A stretch of DNA of 64,000 nucleotides from Marinomonas sp. UCMA 3892 (GCF_012726345.1 NZ_PTXN01000001.1:398654-462653), one strand, 5' to 3'; numbered from the stretch's first letter, positions 37,420 through 46,954 are shown. A program made the numbers and translations. The notes: generated by a model from the sequence alone, not told the origin.

Positions 37420-38539
37420 GGTATTGGTAAATGGTCTCAATTCTAACTCTGCTGGTGGTTTAAATGTGTTGAGTAACTTCTTATTGAGTTCTCTGAAAAA
37501 TAAAGACGAAAGAGTTGAATATTTTGTGCTGGTATCAAGTGATATACTGTCTAAAAATTCTTTGTTTGAAGGTGTTCATTTTATTAAGGTTTCTAAAATT
37601 TTTTCGTACTCCTATTTTAATTTATTTAGTTATTTTTTATTGTTTTTGTTTATTGAGAAAAAATATAAAATTGATGTTGTTCTAAATTTCGGGGACTTAA
37701 TACCAGTTTGTCGTTCAAGAATGGTTTATTATTTTGATTGGGCTTATGCTGTATATCCTGAAAGTGATATTTGGAAAGATATGTCGGTAAAAAACCTTAT
37801 TGTAAGAAAGTTGAAGGTTTTTAATATAAGGCTTTTAATTAAATACTGTTCTTTGGTTATTGCTCAAACAGAGGTTGTTAAGAAAAAAATTAAAAGCACA
37901 CTTTTTTATGATAGAGTTAAAGTGGTGAATAATACAGTGAGTTTTGATTTTGGAGAGGCAACTAAAGATCTTGTTTATGATTTCAAAACTGGCTTTAAGT
38001 TTTTGTATATTACTAGGTATTATCCGCATAAAAATATTGAATCTCTAATGGAAGTTGCGAAAATAATAAAAAAAAATGGAGATGACTTTAAAATTGTCTT
38101 AACTATAGATGAAACACATCATAAAAAATCCAAAAAATTGATTGAAGATATTCATATCGAAGGTCTTGGTTCTGTGATAATTAATGTTGGTGAGGTCAAG
38201 AGGGGTGATATACCTGCTTTGTTCTCTTCTGTTGATGCTTTGCTAATGCCTACATTATTAGAGTCATATTCTGCATCTTACTTAGAATCAATGTATTTTG
38301 GAAAACCTATTTTTACGAGTAACTATGATTTTTCTAAAGAGGTGTGTGCTGATGTAGCTATTTATTTTGACCCTCTTAACCCTCAGGATATATATTCTAA
38401 GATTAAAGAGGTTGTATTGAATGGGGGGGGCATTAGTGAGAGGGTTAAAAAAGGCCAGGCTTTGGTACATGATATACCTAGTTCGGATGATTGTTTTAAA
38501 AATATTCAGGAATCATTGATAGAGGTTTATTATAAGTGA
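37412..38539 (+). CDS. Glycosyltransferase (GT4-like) with an internal G8 tract
   Basis: 375 residues from the ATG at 37412, overlapping the previous gene by 8 bases; a start at 37376 would extend it. The N-terminal segment IKVLVNGLNSNSAGGLNVLSNFL is a typical acceptor-domain start. The donor domain contains FKFLYITRYYPHKNIESLMEV and DALLMPTLLESYSASYLESMYFGKPIFTSNYDF, close to the EX7E motif of GT4 enzymes. A run of eight G's at 38423-38430, unusual in this AT-rich gene, encodes a Gly triplet near the C-terminus and is a possible slippage site. Donor and linkage are unknown. Confidence 0.8.
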   Translation: MIKVLVNGLNSNSAGGLNVLSNFLLSSLKNKDERVEYFVLVSSDILSKNSLFEGVHFIKVSKIFSYSYFNLFSYFLLFLFIEKKYKIDVVLNFGDLIPVCRSRMVYYFDWAYAVYPESDIWKDMSVKNLIVRKLKVFNIRLLIKYCSLVIAQTEVVKKKIKSTLFYDRVKVVNNTVSFDFGEATKDLVYDFKTGFKFLYITRYYPHKNIESLMEVAKIIKKNGDDFKIVLTIDETHHKKSKKLIEDIHIEGLGSVIINVGEVKRGDIPALFSSVDALLMPTLLESYSASYLESMYFGKPIFTSNYDFSKEVCADVAIYFDPLNPQDIYSKIKEVVLNGGGISERVKKGQALVHDIPSSDDCFKNIQESLIEVYYK

Positions 38540-39669
38540 ATGTATTAAAAGTTTGTACAAAGTGTGTTATGGACACAACAGACACTAAAATAGTATTTGA
38601 TGAAAATGGAATATGTGATCATTGCAATACTTTTTATTCAGATATTCAGCCTAACTGGCATCCAGATGAAAAGGGTTGGGCCGAAATATCTGCAATTGCA
38701 GATGATATAAAAAAAGAGGGTGAGGGAAAGGAGTTTGATTGTATTATAGGGATGAGCGGAGGTATTGATAGCTCGTATCTTGTTTATCTTGCGAAAGAAA
38801 AACTTGGTCTACGTCCTTTAGTATTCCATGTAGATGCTGGTTGGAATTCTCAGCAAGCGGTTCATAATATTGAGCAAATCGTAGATAGGCTAGGTTTAGA
38901 TTTATACACTGAAGTTATTGATTGGGAAGAGATGAAGGATCTTCAGCTTTCATTTTTTAAAGCTGGCGTGTCTCATACTGATACGCCTCAAGATCATGCT
39001 TTTTTTGCGACCATGTACAAATTTGCATCAAAGCATAATATAAAACACATTCTTACCGGTGGAAACTATTCTACGGAGTGTATTCGAAACCCCCTAGAGT
39101 GGATGTATTTTCAATCAGACTCTCGTCAAATTAAAGATATTCAGCGTAAGTTTGGTTCTAAAAAACTTAAAAAGTTTCCGCTCACAAATATTCTTTGGCA
39201 TAAAATTTATTTGCCCTATATCAAAGGGATAAAACTTTATAGACCTCTTGATTACATGCCATATGATAAAGAAGAGGCTACGCAATTTTTGGTTGATAAT
39301 TATGGTTATCAACGTTATGCACAAAAGCATTTTGAGTCTCGTTTTACGCGTTTCTATGAGGCTTATTGGCTGTATGAGAAGTTTGGTTATGATACGAGAA
39401 AAGTGCAATATTCTAGCTTGATAGTCACAGGGCAAATGACGCGTGAAGATGCGCTTGAGAAACTTAAAATGCCACCATATGACCCAGAGACAATCGATGA
39501 TGATTTTAGCTACATTGCGAATAAACTTGGTATAACTACAGCTGATTTAAGAGGTTATTTAGAGGCACCGAATAAGACATACAAGGATTATAAAAATATA
39601 CAGTCTATATATGAAATAGGTGCAAAGGTTATGAGAAAGTTAGGTCTCGAAAAGGGAGGTAAGAGGTGA
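38536..39669 (+). CDS. N-acetyl sugar amidotransferase (WbpG/PseA-like)
   Basis: 377 residues starting with GTG in an overlap with the preceding stop. Two CxxC pairs at the start (VCTKCVMDTTDTK and GICDHCNTF) and a PP-loop ATPase motif (IGMSGGIDSSYLVYLA) identify the N-acetyl sugar amidotransferase family. Conserved TGGNYSTECIRNPLEWMY and DYMPYDKEEA follow. In Pseudomonas O-antigen and in flagellin glycan pathways this enzyme uses ammonia from a HisH/HisF pair to turn an N-acetyl group into an acetamidino group. The hisH- and hisF-like genes come next with overlapping ends, so the three act together. Confidence 0.88.
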   Translation: MNVLKVCTKCVMDTTDTKIVFDENGICDHCNTFYSDIQPNWHPDEKGWAEISAIADDIKKEGEGKEFDCIIGMSGGIDSSYLVYLAKEKLGLRPLVFHVDAGWNSQQAVHNIEQIVDRLGLDLYTEVIDWEEMKDLQLSFFKAGVSHTDTPQDHAFFATMYKFASKHNIKHILTGGNYSTECIRNPLEWMYFQSDSRQIKDIQRKFGSKKLKKFPLTNILWHKIYLPYIKGIKLYRPLDYMPYDKEEATQFLVDNYGYQRYAQKHFESRFTRFYEAYWLYEKFGYDTRKVQYSSLIVTGQMTREDALEKLKMPPYDPETIDDDFSYIANKLGITTADLRGYLEAPNKTYKDYKNIQSIYEIGAKVMRKLGLEKGGKR

Positions 39670-40289
39670 TTGCAATAGTTGACTATGGTTCAGGAAATAT
39701 TCAAGCCATCCAGAATATTTTTACGAAATTAAAAATAGAGACATTTTTCGCCAGCCGCCCTGAGGATCTTAAAAAGGCCAGCAAGATTATTCTGCCTGGA
39801 GTTGGTGCCTTCGATACTGCGATGATGCAGCTTGAACAGTCCGGAATGAGATCAGCTTTAGATGCTTGTGTGTTAGTAGAAAAAAAACCTGTAATGGGTA
39901 TTTGTGTTGGTATGCAGATAATGGCCAAAAGTAGCGAAGAAGGTGTCTTGTCTGGCCTAGGTTGGTTTGATGCTACGGTAAAAAAATTCGATGAATCAAA
40001 AATCGAACATAAACCTAAACTACCTCATATGGGATGGAATGAAATAGTCCCAAGAGAAGAGCATCCAATATTAAATAATATTGATCAAGAGAAAGGGTTT
40101 TATTTCATTCATTCTTATTATTTTAATGCCCACGATCCTAATGATATTTTCATAGAAGCATATTATGGATGTGATTTCTGTTGTGCTGTCAAAAAAAATA
40201 ATATTTTTGGTTTTCAATTTCATCCTGAAAAAAGTCACTCTAACGGTATAAATTTATTTAAAAATTTCTATGAGTTTTCATTATGTTGA
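39666..40289 (+). CDS. hisH: HisH-like glutamine amidotransferase for sugar amidination
   Basis: 207 residues, GTG start overlapping the amidotransferase stop by four bases. The class I glutaminase motif GICVGMQ carries the nucleophile Cys80, and the catalytic His and Glu lie in FGFQFHPEKSH. It releases ammonia from glutamine and passes it through the HisF-like partner. No other histidine biosynthesis gene is nearby, and its neighbours belong to a polysaccharide locus, so this is the second HisH copy dedicated to acetamidino-sugar formation. Confidence 0.9.
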   Translation: MIAIVDYGSGNIQAIQNIFTKLKIETFFASRPEDLKKASKIILPGVGAFDTAMMQLEQSGMRSALDACVLVEKKPVMGICVGMQIMAKSSEEGVLSGLGWFDATVKKFDESKIEHKPKLPHMGWNEIVPREEHPILNNIDQEKGFYFIHSYYFNAHDPNDIFIEAYYGCDFCCAVKKNNIFGFQFHPEKSHSNGINLFKNFYEFSLC

Positions 40290-41068
40290 GGTCAAGAGTT
40301 TCACCATGCTTGCTCGTGCAAAACAAAGGCCTAGTGAAAACAGTAAGATTTTCGGATCCTAAATATATTGGTGATCCTATTAATGCTGTTAAGATATTTA
40401 ATGAAAAAGAAGTGGATGAATTAATTATTCTAGATATAGATGCGACTAGCCAGAATTGTGAGCCAGATTACAAGATGATTAAAAATCTGGCTAACGAGAG
40501 TCGAATGCCTCTATGTTATGGTGGGGGAATTAAAAATGCTCAACAAGCTCAAAAAATAATTAAACTGGGAGTTGAGAAGGTTGCTATATCTAGTGAGGCA
40601 CTTAATAATCCGAATGTTCTTAAAGAAATGGCGGCTATAATTGGTAAGCAGAGTATTGTTGTTGTATTGGATGTTAAGAAATCACTATTTGGTAATTACG
40701 AAATATATATCCATAATGGTAAAAAGAAATTTAAGAAAAAACTTGAGCAAGTTATATCGGAGTTAGAAGAGATTGGTATTGGTGAATTGGTTATTAACTC
40801 AATTGACCGAGATGGTATGATGAATGGTTATGATATTAAATTAGTCGAAAGAGTAAGAGAATTAGCTACAGTTCCCTTAACAATTATTGGTGGTGCTGGT
40901 AAACCAGAAGATATTCTAGAGCTTATTGAAAAATTTAAGGTGATAGGAGCTTCTGCTGGGAGTTTATTTGTTTTTAAGGGTGTTTACAAAGCTGTACTAA
41001 TTAGTTATTTGACTCAAGAAGTGTTGATTAAAATTAGAGAAATCGCGCGTTCACAATCAGGAAAGTAA
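40283..41068 (+). CDS. hisF: HisF-like cyclase paralogue for sugar amidination
   Basis: 261 residues with the (beta-alpha)8 HisF fold: RVSPCLLVQNKGLVKTVRF, LCYGGGIKNAQQAQKIIKLG, VVVLDVKKS, NSIDRDGMMNGYDI and LTIIGGAGKPEDI. In true HisF the catalytic Asp11 lies in CLDV; here residue 11 is Leu (CLLV), while Asp130 is kept. That matches HisF paralogues used to channel ammonia to WbpG/PseA-type enzymes rather than histidine enzymes. The start overlaps hisH by seven bases. Confidence 0.9.
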   Translation: MLRSRVSPCLLVQNKGLVKTVRFSDPKYIGDPINAVKIFNEKEVDELIILDIDATSQNCEPDYKMIKNLANESRMPLCYGGGIKNAQQAQKIIKLGVEKVAISSEALNNPNVLKEMAAIIGKQSIVVVLDVKKSLFGNYEIYIHNGKKKFKKKLEQVISELEEIGIGELVINSIDRDGMMNGYDIKLVERVRELATVPLTIIGGAGKPEDILELIEKFKVIGASAGSLFVFKGVYKAVLISYLTQEVLIKIREIARSQSGK

Positions 41069-41069
41069 G

Positions 41070-43208
41070 ATGAAGCAAGTACTCCAAGACATGGCTAAAG
41101 GGGGCTCAGCCATCGTTGAAGCTCCTGCACCGCAAGCAACAAAAAACAATGTTGTCATAAATACAACAACAACTCTTATTTCTGCTGGTACTGAGCGGAT
41201 GTTAGTCGATTTTGGTAAGGCTAACCTGATTGATAAGGCGCGCTCTCAACCAGACAAAGTAAAGATGGTATTGGAAAAGGTGCAGACTGATGGATTGATG
41301 ACAACCGTTGATGCTGTGCGATCCAAACTGGCGCAACCACTCCCACTTGGCTATTGCAATGTCGGTGTTATCGATAGTGTTGGTAAAGGTGCTGATCATT
41401 TTAAAGTGGGCGATCGTGTTGTATCTAATGGTCCTCATGCCGATGTGGTACGTGTTGCTAAAAACTTAGTGGCTAAAATTCCCGATAATGTGACGGATGA
41501 AGAAGCGTCTTTTACTGTTGTCGCAAGTATTGGGCTGCAAGGCATCCGTTTGGCTAAGCCAACAATGGGAGAATGTTTTGTTGTTACTGGTGTTGGTCTA
41601 ATTGGCTTACTCACTGTTCAAATGTTACGAGCGCATGGTTGCCGCGTACTCGCTATCGACTTTGATCAATCTAAACTTGAGCTAGCTAAGCAATTTGGTG
41701 CAGAGACATGTAATCCTGGAAAGGGTGAAGACCCAGTAGCAGTCGGGATGGCATTTAGTCGAGGCATTGGTGTCGATGGCGTTATTATTACGGCCTCCAC
41801 CAAGTCTAATGACCCTGTTACACAGGCAGCGAGAATGAGCCGAAAACGTGGCCGTATTATTTTAGTGGGTGTAACTGGTCTAGAGCTTAGTCGTGCTGAC
41901 TTCTATGAAAAAGAGTTAACCTTTCAAGTCTCTTGTTCCTATGGGCCTGGTCGTTATGATCCTAGTTATGAAGAGCAAGGCAATGATTACCCTCTTGCTT
42001 TTGTTCGTTGGACGGAGCAGCGTAACTTTGAAGCGATACTGGATATGATGTCTGGTGGGCAGTTAAATGTTAAGCCATTGGTAACTCATCGCTTTAAGTT
42101 CGAAAATGCCAGTGACGCTTATGAGTTACTAACGACGGATAAAAGCGCACTGGGTATATTGCTACAGTATGAATCTATCCCACAGGATAGACATGAAACA
42201 ACAGTGCGAATGCTCCCCGCTGTTCGGTACCAAGCAGGCGAACCTGTGGTCGGTTTTATTGGTGCGGGTAATTACGCTTCGCGGATGCTGATACCTGCTT
42301 TTAAAAAAGCGGGGGCAAAGTTTCATAGCATTGCAACCTCTGGTGGTATTAATGGGGTAATTCATGGTGAAAAAGCGGGCTTTTCAGAAGCCACTACTGA
42401 TACCCAGGCGTTGATTGAAAATTCAAGTATTAATACCATTGCCATTGTTACTCGTCACAATAGCCATGCTTATTTTGTAAAAGAAGCGTTAAAGGCTGGT
42501 AAAAACGTATTTGTCGAAAAGCCTCTCGCCATAACGCATGAAGAACTTGCTGAAGTCGAAGCCGCTTATAACGAAGCGCTTAAAGCGGATAAACCACCCA
42601 AATTGATGGTGGGCTTTAACCGTCGTTTTTCACCACAAGTCCAAAAAATGAAAGCGCTACTAGAGCCAATAAAAGAGCCTAAGTCTTTTATCATGACGAT
42701 GAATGTAGGAAGTATCCCCGCAGATCATTGGACACAAGATAATAATGTAGGCGGCGGTCGAATCATTGGTGAGGCCTGTCACTTTATTGATTTAATGCGT
42801 TACCTTGCGGGTAGTGAAATCGTATCTGTTCAGGCGCGTAGAATGGGTGATACTGATTCAGTAGAAATTACAGAAGATAAAGCCGCTATTATTTTAGGTT
42901 TTGCCGATGGATCGTTTGGTACTATTCATTATTTTGCAAATGGTGCGGCGAGTTTTCCTAAAGAGAGAGTTGAGGTGTTTGTCGCTGGAAAAGTTTTACA
43001 ATTAGACAATTTTGTGAAGCTCAAAGGTTTTGGTTGGAAAGGCTTTAAGAAATTTAATTTATGGAAACAAGACAAAGGTCAAAATAACTGTTCTAAGTTG
43101 TTTTTAGACTCAATTAAAAATGGATCGGTTGCACCTATTACTGCGGCTGAAATTTTTGAGGTTGCGTCAGTTTCTATCAATGTTGCTGAGCAGCTGCGAA
43201 AACAATGA
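41070..43208 (+). CDS. Bi-domain oxidoreductase (alcohol dehydrogenase plus GFO/IDH)
   Basis: 712 residues. Residues 1-365 are an alcohol-dehydrogenase-like domain with nucleotide motif VTGVGLIGLLTVQMLRAHG. Residues 385-712 are a GFO/IDH/MocA domain (VVGFIGAGNYASRMLIPAF, NVFVEKPLAITHEEL and GFNRRFSPQVQ). Fusions of these two domains are known in O-antigen and capsule loci, usually beside a heparinase-like gene as here, but their reaction is not established. It starts one base after hisF ends and overlaps the heparinase-like gene by four bases. GC content rises at this gene compared with the AT-rich core before it. Confidence 0.85.
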   Translation: MKQVLQDMAKGGSAIVEAPAPQATKNNVVINTTTTLISAGTERMLVDFGKANLIDKARSQPDKVKMVLEKVQTDGLMTTVDAVRSKLAQPLPLGYCNVGVIDSVGKGADHFKVGDRVVSNGPHADVVRVAKNLVAKIPDNVTDEEASFTVVASIGLQGIRLAKPTMGECFVVTGVGLIGLLTVQMLRAHGCRVLAIDFDQSKLELAKQFGAETCNPGKGEDPVAVGMAFSRGIGVDGVIITASTKSNDPVTQAARMSRKRGRIILVGVTGLELSRADFYEKELTFQVSCSYGPGRYDPSYEEQGNDYPLAFVRWTEQRNFEAILDMMSGGQLNVKPLVTHRFKFENASDAYELLTTDKSALGILLQYESIPQDRHETTVRMLPAVRYQAGEPVVGFIGAGNYASRMLIPAFKKAGAKFHSIATSGGINGVIHGEKAGFSEATTDTQALIENSSINTIAIVTRHNSHAYFVKEALKAGKNVFVEKPLAITHEELAEVEAAYNEALKADKPPKLMVGFNRRFSPQVQKMKALLEPIKEPKSFIMTMNVGSIPADHWTQDNNVGGGRIIGEACHFIDLMRYLAGSEIVSVQARRMGDTDSVEITEDKAAIILGFADGSFGTIHYFANGAASFPKERVEVFVAGKVLQLDNFVKLKGFGWKGFKKFNLWKQDKGQNNCSKLFLDSIKNGSVAPITAAEIFEVASVSINVAEQLRKQ

Positions 43209-44848
43209 AGTCTATATTCGCTAAGTTTTCTAAGGTATTTCATACTTTGAAATACCTTAGGTTTGAACAGTTTTATTTTAGACTTTTCTATAAAATGAAA
43301 AAGCCTAAAGTTGATAATCTATTAATTAATAGTAATAATAATTGGTTTTGGAGTGCGCCGGCTCTTAATAATCAATCATTTTACGACGATGAAAAGGTTT
43401 CTTTTTTAAATCAAGACGGTTTAATTAAGAATTCTTTTGATTGGAACTCACCTCATTATTCCAAGCTTTGGTTATATAATTTACATTATTTCGATGATCT
43501 TAATTCTGAAAGCTACGCAGAGCGTGAAATAATTCATTGTCGATTTATTGACCGTTGGATTGCTGAGAATCCACCTTGCCAAGGCAATGGCTGGGAGCCT
43601 TATCCTATTTCGTTACGCTTAGTTAATTGGGTTAAGTGGTTTAGTAGAAAAGACAATGTTGATAGCAAATACCTTAACAGCATTGCTATGCAGGCGGATG
43701 CGTTAACTCAGCAAGTTGAGTACCATATTTTAGGTAATCATTTATTTGCGAATGCTAAAGCATTGGTTTTTGTTGGGGCTTATTTGCAGGGAAAGGATGC
43801 CAAACGATTTTTAGATTTGGGCTTGAAAATACTGGATCGTGAAATACCTGAGCAGTTTTTAGATGATGGTGCTCACTTTGAGTTGTCACCTATGTACCAT
43901 GAAATTTTGCTTTGGGATTTACTGGAGCTTATAGATTTGGCTGACATAAGCCAGAACCCTAGTTTATTAGAGCGTAATGCTGAATGGCGTAACGTTGCGG
44001 AAAAAGCACTTACTTGGTTACAGAGCATGCTTCACCTTGATGGAGAAATTACTTTTTTCAATGATGCTGCGATTGGAATAGCAGCAAAGCCACAACAAAT
44101 ATTCGATTATGCTAAGCAGCTAGGCCTTTCTTGCTATGGTGATGAAAGCATACTGATTTCAAATAAGAGTAGCGGCTATAGTCGCGTTAATACTGGCGTT
44201 TATAGATTGTTTTTTGATCACGCTAATGTCGGACCAGATTATTTGCCAGGCCACGCCCATGCCGATTCGCTAAGTTTTGAAATGTCTGCTGGAGTGCAAC
44301 GTGTTTTTGTAAACTCTGGCACGTCGCTTTATGGTGTGAGTCCAGAGAGATTAAGACAAAGAGAGACCGCAGCACACAATACCGTCGTGGTGAATGGGCA
44401 AAGTTCTTCTGAGGTTTGGTCAGGATTTAGAGTTGCACGCAGGGCCTATGCAACATTGTTAAAAAGCGACGAGACAGATGGCGTGGTGACCTTATCGGCA
44501 AGTCATGATGGTTATAAGAGACTAAAGCCCAAAATAGTCCATAAGAGAACCATTACATCGAATGCAGAGCACTTTATTCTTTTGGATGAGTTATCTCAGC
44601 CTACCGACGCTTCTTTCCATTTGCACATTCACCCTGATGTTCTTGTCATTAATGTAGAGGAACAGAAGCTAATGCTTCAATTACCCTGTCTAACATTGGT
44701 ACAATTTGAATGTGAATGCCCTTTGATATTAGAAGAGAGTACGTGGCATCCTGAGTTTGGCGTTTCTTTTCCTAATAAAAAAATCATAGTGCCTTTTAAT
44801 ACAGGACGTTTAAGTACAAAGATTACTATTTTAAAGGACAAAAGTTGA
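43205..44848 (+). CDS. Heparinase II/III-family protein
   Basis: 547 residues. The N-terminal half is an alpha-helical toroid (LWLYNLHYFDDL, NGWEPYPISLRLVNWVKWF and YHILGNHLFANAKALVF). The C-terminal half is a beta-sandwich containing LPGHAHADSLSFEMSAG, VFVNSGTSLYGVSPERLRQR and TAAHNTVVVNGQSSSEVW, the recognised heparinase II/III motifs with the catalytic His and Tyr regions. No signal peptide is visible, although the family cleaves uronic-acid polysaccharides. It may act in the cytoplasm on the lipid-linked unit or be exported in some other way. It is coupled to the oxidoreductase by an ATGA overlap. Confidence 0.85.
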   Translation: MKSIFAKFSKVFHTLKYLRFEQFYFRLFYKMKKPKVDNLLINSNNNWFWSAPALNNQSFYDDEKVSFLNQDGLIKNSFDWNSPHYSKLWLYNLHYFDDLNSESYAEREIIHCRFIDRWIAENPPCQGNGWEPYPISLRLVNWVKWFSRKDNVDSKYLNSIAMQADALTQQVEYHILGNHLFANAKALVFVGAYLQGKDAKRFLDLGLKILDREIPEQFLDDGAHFELSPMYHEILLWDLLELIDLADISQNPSLLERNAEWRNVAEKALTWLQSMLHLDGEITFFNDAAIGIAAKPQQIFDYAKQLGLSCYGDESILISNKSSGYSRVNTGVYRLFFDHANVGPDYLPGHAHADSLSFEMSAGVQRVFVNSGTSLYGVSPERLRQRETAAHNTVVVNGQSSSEVWSGFRVARRAYATLLKSDETDGVVTLSASHDGYKRLKPKIVHKRTITSNAEHFILLDELSQPTDASFHLHIHPDVLVINVEEQKLMLQLPCLTLVQFECECPLILEESTWHPEFGVSFPNKKIIVPFNTGRLSTKITILKDKS

Positions 44849-46020
44849 AAATTTTAATACTGACTTTTTATTATGCCCCTGATCTTTGTGCTGGTTCGTT
44901 CAGAACGACAGCCCTTGTTGATAAGCTCAAAAAAATTCCTGGTGTCGAAGTAGAGGTTATAACCACACTTCCTAATCGTTATGCCTCTTTTTCTGCAGAT
45001 GCCCCGGCGCATGAAATAAAAGATGGTATAGAAGTGCATCGGATTTCGCTGCCTTCACATAAAAGCGGCATGCTTGATCAGGTGAAAGCCTTTACTGCTT
45101 TTTATCGGCAAGCGGTTACTTTAACCAAAGGCAAAGATTACGATTTAGTTTTCGCGACATCTTCTCGATTATTTACTGCATTCTTGGGGGCTCGCGTAGC
45201 ATCCTCTAAAAAATTACCTTTATATCTGGATATTAGGGATATTTTTGTAGATACGATTAAAGATGTGCTGTCACCCAAAATCACTTGGCTTGTAAAACCC
45301 TTGTTTTCGTTGGTTGAGTCTTATTCCTTTCGTAAGACGGATCGTATTAACTTAGTATCTAAAGGGTTTGCTGGTTATTTTTCTAGCCGTTATCCTAAAA
45401 CCGAATATCGCTGGTTTACCAATGGCATAGATAATGAGTTTTTGGCTGTTGCACCTCAAACAGCAGATACTTCACAGAAGAACAGCATTTCAACAGTGCT
45501 CTACGCTGGTAATATTGGGGAAGGTCAGGGTCTTCATACTATCCTCCCTAAACTAGCTAAGCGTCTAGAGGGAAAAGCGAAGTTTAGAATTATTGGTGAT
45601 GGTGGGCGAAAACCATTATTACAAAACCAGTTAGATGGAGTAACGAATGTCGAGTTACTGCCGCCCGTGGGTCGTGCTGAATTGATTAAAGAGTATCAGA
45701 ATGCAGATGTGTTGTTTCTTCATTTGAATGATTATCCTGCTTTTCGTAAGGTCTTACCATCCAAAATATTTGAATATGCAGCGTTAGGAAAGCCTGTTTG
45801 GGCGGGCGTTTCAGGATATGCGGCAGACTTCCTAAAAGAAGAGGTTGTTAACTCGTCGGTATTTTATCCAGGTAATGATGAGCAAGGTTATCGTTCTTTT
45901 GATGCGCTAGCATTGGGTGTTCGGCCAAGAGGGGAGTTTATTAGTAAGTTTTCTCGAGAGCAAATCATGACTGAAATGGCCTATGATATTGTTGAGTTTG
46001 GTAAAAAAAATGAGCGATAG
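44845..46020 (+). CDS. WbuB-like glycosyltransferase (GT4)
   Basis: 391 residues from a TTG start overlapping the previous stop. N-terminal motif ILILTFYYAPDLCAGSFRTTALVDKL and the donor domain (STVLYAGNIGEGQGLHTILPKLA, KFRIIGDGGRKPLLQ and KVLPSKIFEYAALGKPVWAGV) are those of WbuB/WbpH-type enzymes. WbuB adds a FucNAc-type sugar in enterobacterial O-antigens; in the setting of the QuiNAc-type genes downstream it may add the second sugar after initiation. It overlaps the next gene by 11 bases. Confidence 0.85.
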   Translation: MKILILTFYYAPDLCAGSFRTTALVDKLKKIPGVEVEVITTLPNRYASFSADAPAHEIKDGIEVHRISLPSHKSGMLDQVKAFTAFYRQAVTLTKGKDYDLVFATSSRLFTAFLGARVASSKKLPLYLDIRDIFVDTIKDVLSPKITWLVKPLFSLVESYSFRKTDRINLVSKGFAGYFSSRYPKTEYRWFTNGIDNEFLAVAPQTADTSQKNSISTVLYAGNIGEGQGLHTILPKLAKRLEGKAKFRIIGDGGRKPLLQNQLDGVTNVELLPPVGRAELIKEYQNADVLFLHLNDYPAFRKVLPSKIFEYAALGKPVWAGVSGYAADFLKEEVVNSSVFYPGNDEQGYRSFDALALGVRPRGEFISKFSREQIMTEMAYDIVEFGKKNER

Positions 46021-46954
46021 AAGAACTTTTATTACTGGCGGTTCTGGCTTTGTTGGTACTATTTTATTATCCGTTTTACCAGCTAATAGAATATGTATTT
46101 TTGGGCGGAGAGATTTGGTTATCCCCAATGCTAATTTTGTTAAAGGGGAAATACAACCAGATACTCAGTATTTAACTGCATTTAATAATGTAGATGTTGT
46201 CATCCACCTTGCCGCTCGTGTTCACATCATGAATGACTTTACCTCAAACCCTTTAGCTGAATTTCGAGCCGTCAACACGGAAGGCACGTTAAATCTCGCT
46301 CGTCAAGCGGCAGAAGCTGGAGTTAAGCGGTTTATCTTTTTGAGTTCGATCAAGGTAAACGGTGAATCCACGTCTGGTCGTCAGCCTTTTTCGGCGTTTG
46401 ATGTACGTAGTCCAGAAGACGCTTATGGTCAGTCTAAGTCGGAAGCGGAAGAACAGCTTTTAGCACTTGGTAAAGAAACTGGCATGGAGATTGTGATTAT
46501 TCGTCCGCCGCTGGTTTATGGGGAAGGCGTAAAAGCCAATTTTGCTTCTTTGATGCGCTTGGTTGGAAAAGGCTTTCCCTTACCATTTCGTGCGATTAAT
46601 CAGAACAAACGTAGTTTGGTTTCCGTGTATAATTTGGTGGATTTGATTAAGGTGTGTATCGATCATCCCAAGGCGGCCAACCAAGTATTTCTAGTGTCCG
46701 ATGACGATGATATGTCGACGTCTCGTATGGTTGCCTTGATGGCAAAAGTGCAGGGTAAAGCAAATTTGTCGCTTCCTGTGCCTGTGTGGTGTTTTAAATT
46801 AGCGGGTAAATTGTTCAAAAAAGAGGCCGTGGTCGATCGTTTGGTTGGGTCTTTGCAGCTCGATATTGAGCATACTAAAAAAACACTTGATTGGGTTCCT
46901 CCTTATACGGTTGAACACGGCTTTAAATTGGCGGCTAAAAAAGCGCTTAAATAA
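46010..46954 (+). CDS. NAD-dependent sugar epimerase/4-reductase (WbpV/WreQ-like)
   Basis: 314 residues from ATG 46010. It is an extended short-chain dehydrogenase with FITGGSGFVGTILL for NAD binding, a mid-domain VIHLAARVHIMND, the catalytic Ser region FLSSIKVNGE and the Tyr-Lys pair in DAYGQSKSEAEEQL. The order reductase, small initiating transferase, WbpM-like dehydratase equals wbpV-wbpL-wbpM of Pseudomonas and wreQ-wreU-wreV of Rhizobium, in which this enzyme reduces UDP-4-keto-6-deoxy-GlcNAc to UDP-QuiNAc. Function is inferred from this order. Confidence 0.82.
   Translation: MSDRRTFITGGSGFVGTILLSVLPANRICIFGRRDLVIPNANFVKGEIQPDTQYLTAFNNVDVVIHLAARVHIMNDFTSNPLAEFRAVNTEGTLNLARQAAEAGVKRFIFLSSIKVNGESTSGRQPFSAFDVRSPEDAYGQSKSEAEEQLLALGKETGMEIVIIRPPLVYGEGVKANFASLMRLVGKGFPLPFRAINQNKRSLVSVYNLVDLIKVCIDHPKAANQVFLVSDDDDMSTSRMVALMAKVQGKANLSLPVPVWCFKLAGKLFKKEAVVDRLVGSLQLDIEHTKKTLDWVPPYTVEHGFKLAAKKALK

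Noticed and set aside
39666..41068. hisH and hisF as histidine biosynthesis genes
   Set aside because: No other his genes, HisF residue 11 is Leu instead of catalytic Asp, and the genes overlap an N-acetyl sugar amidotransferase.
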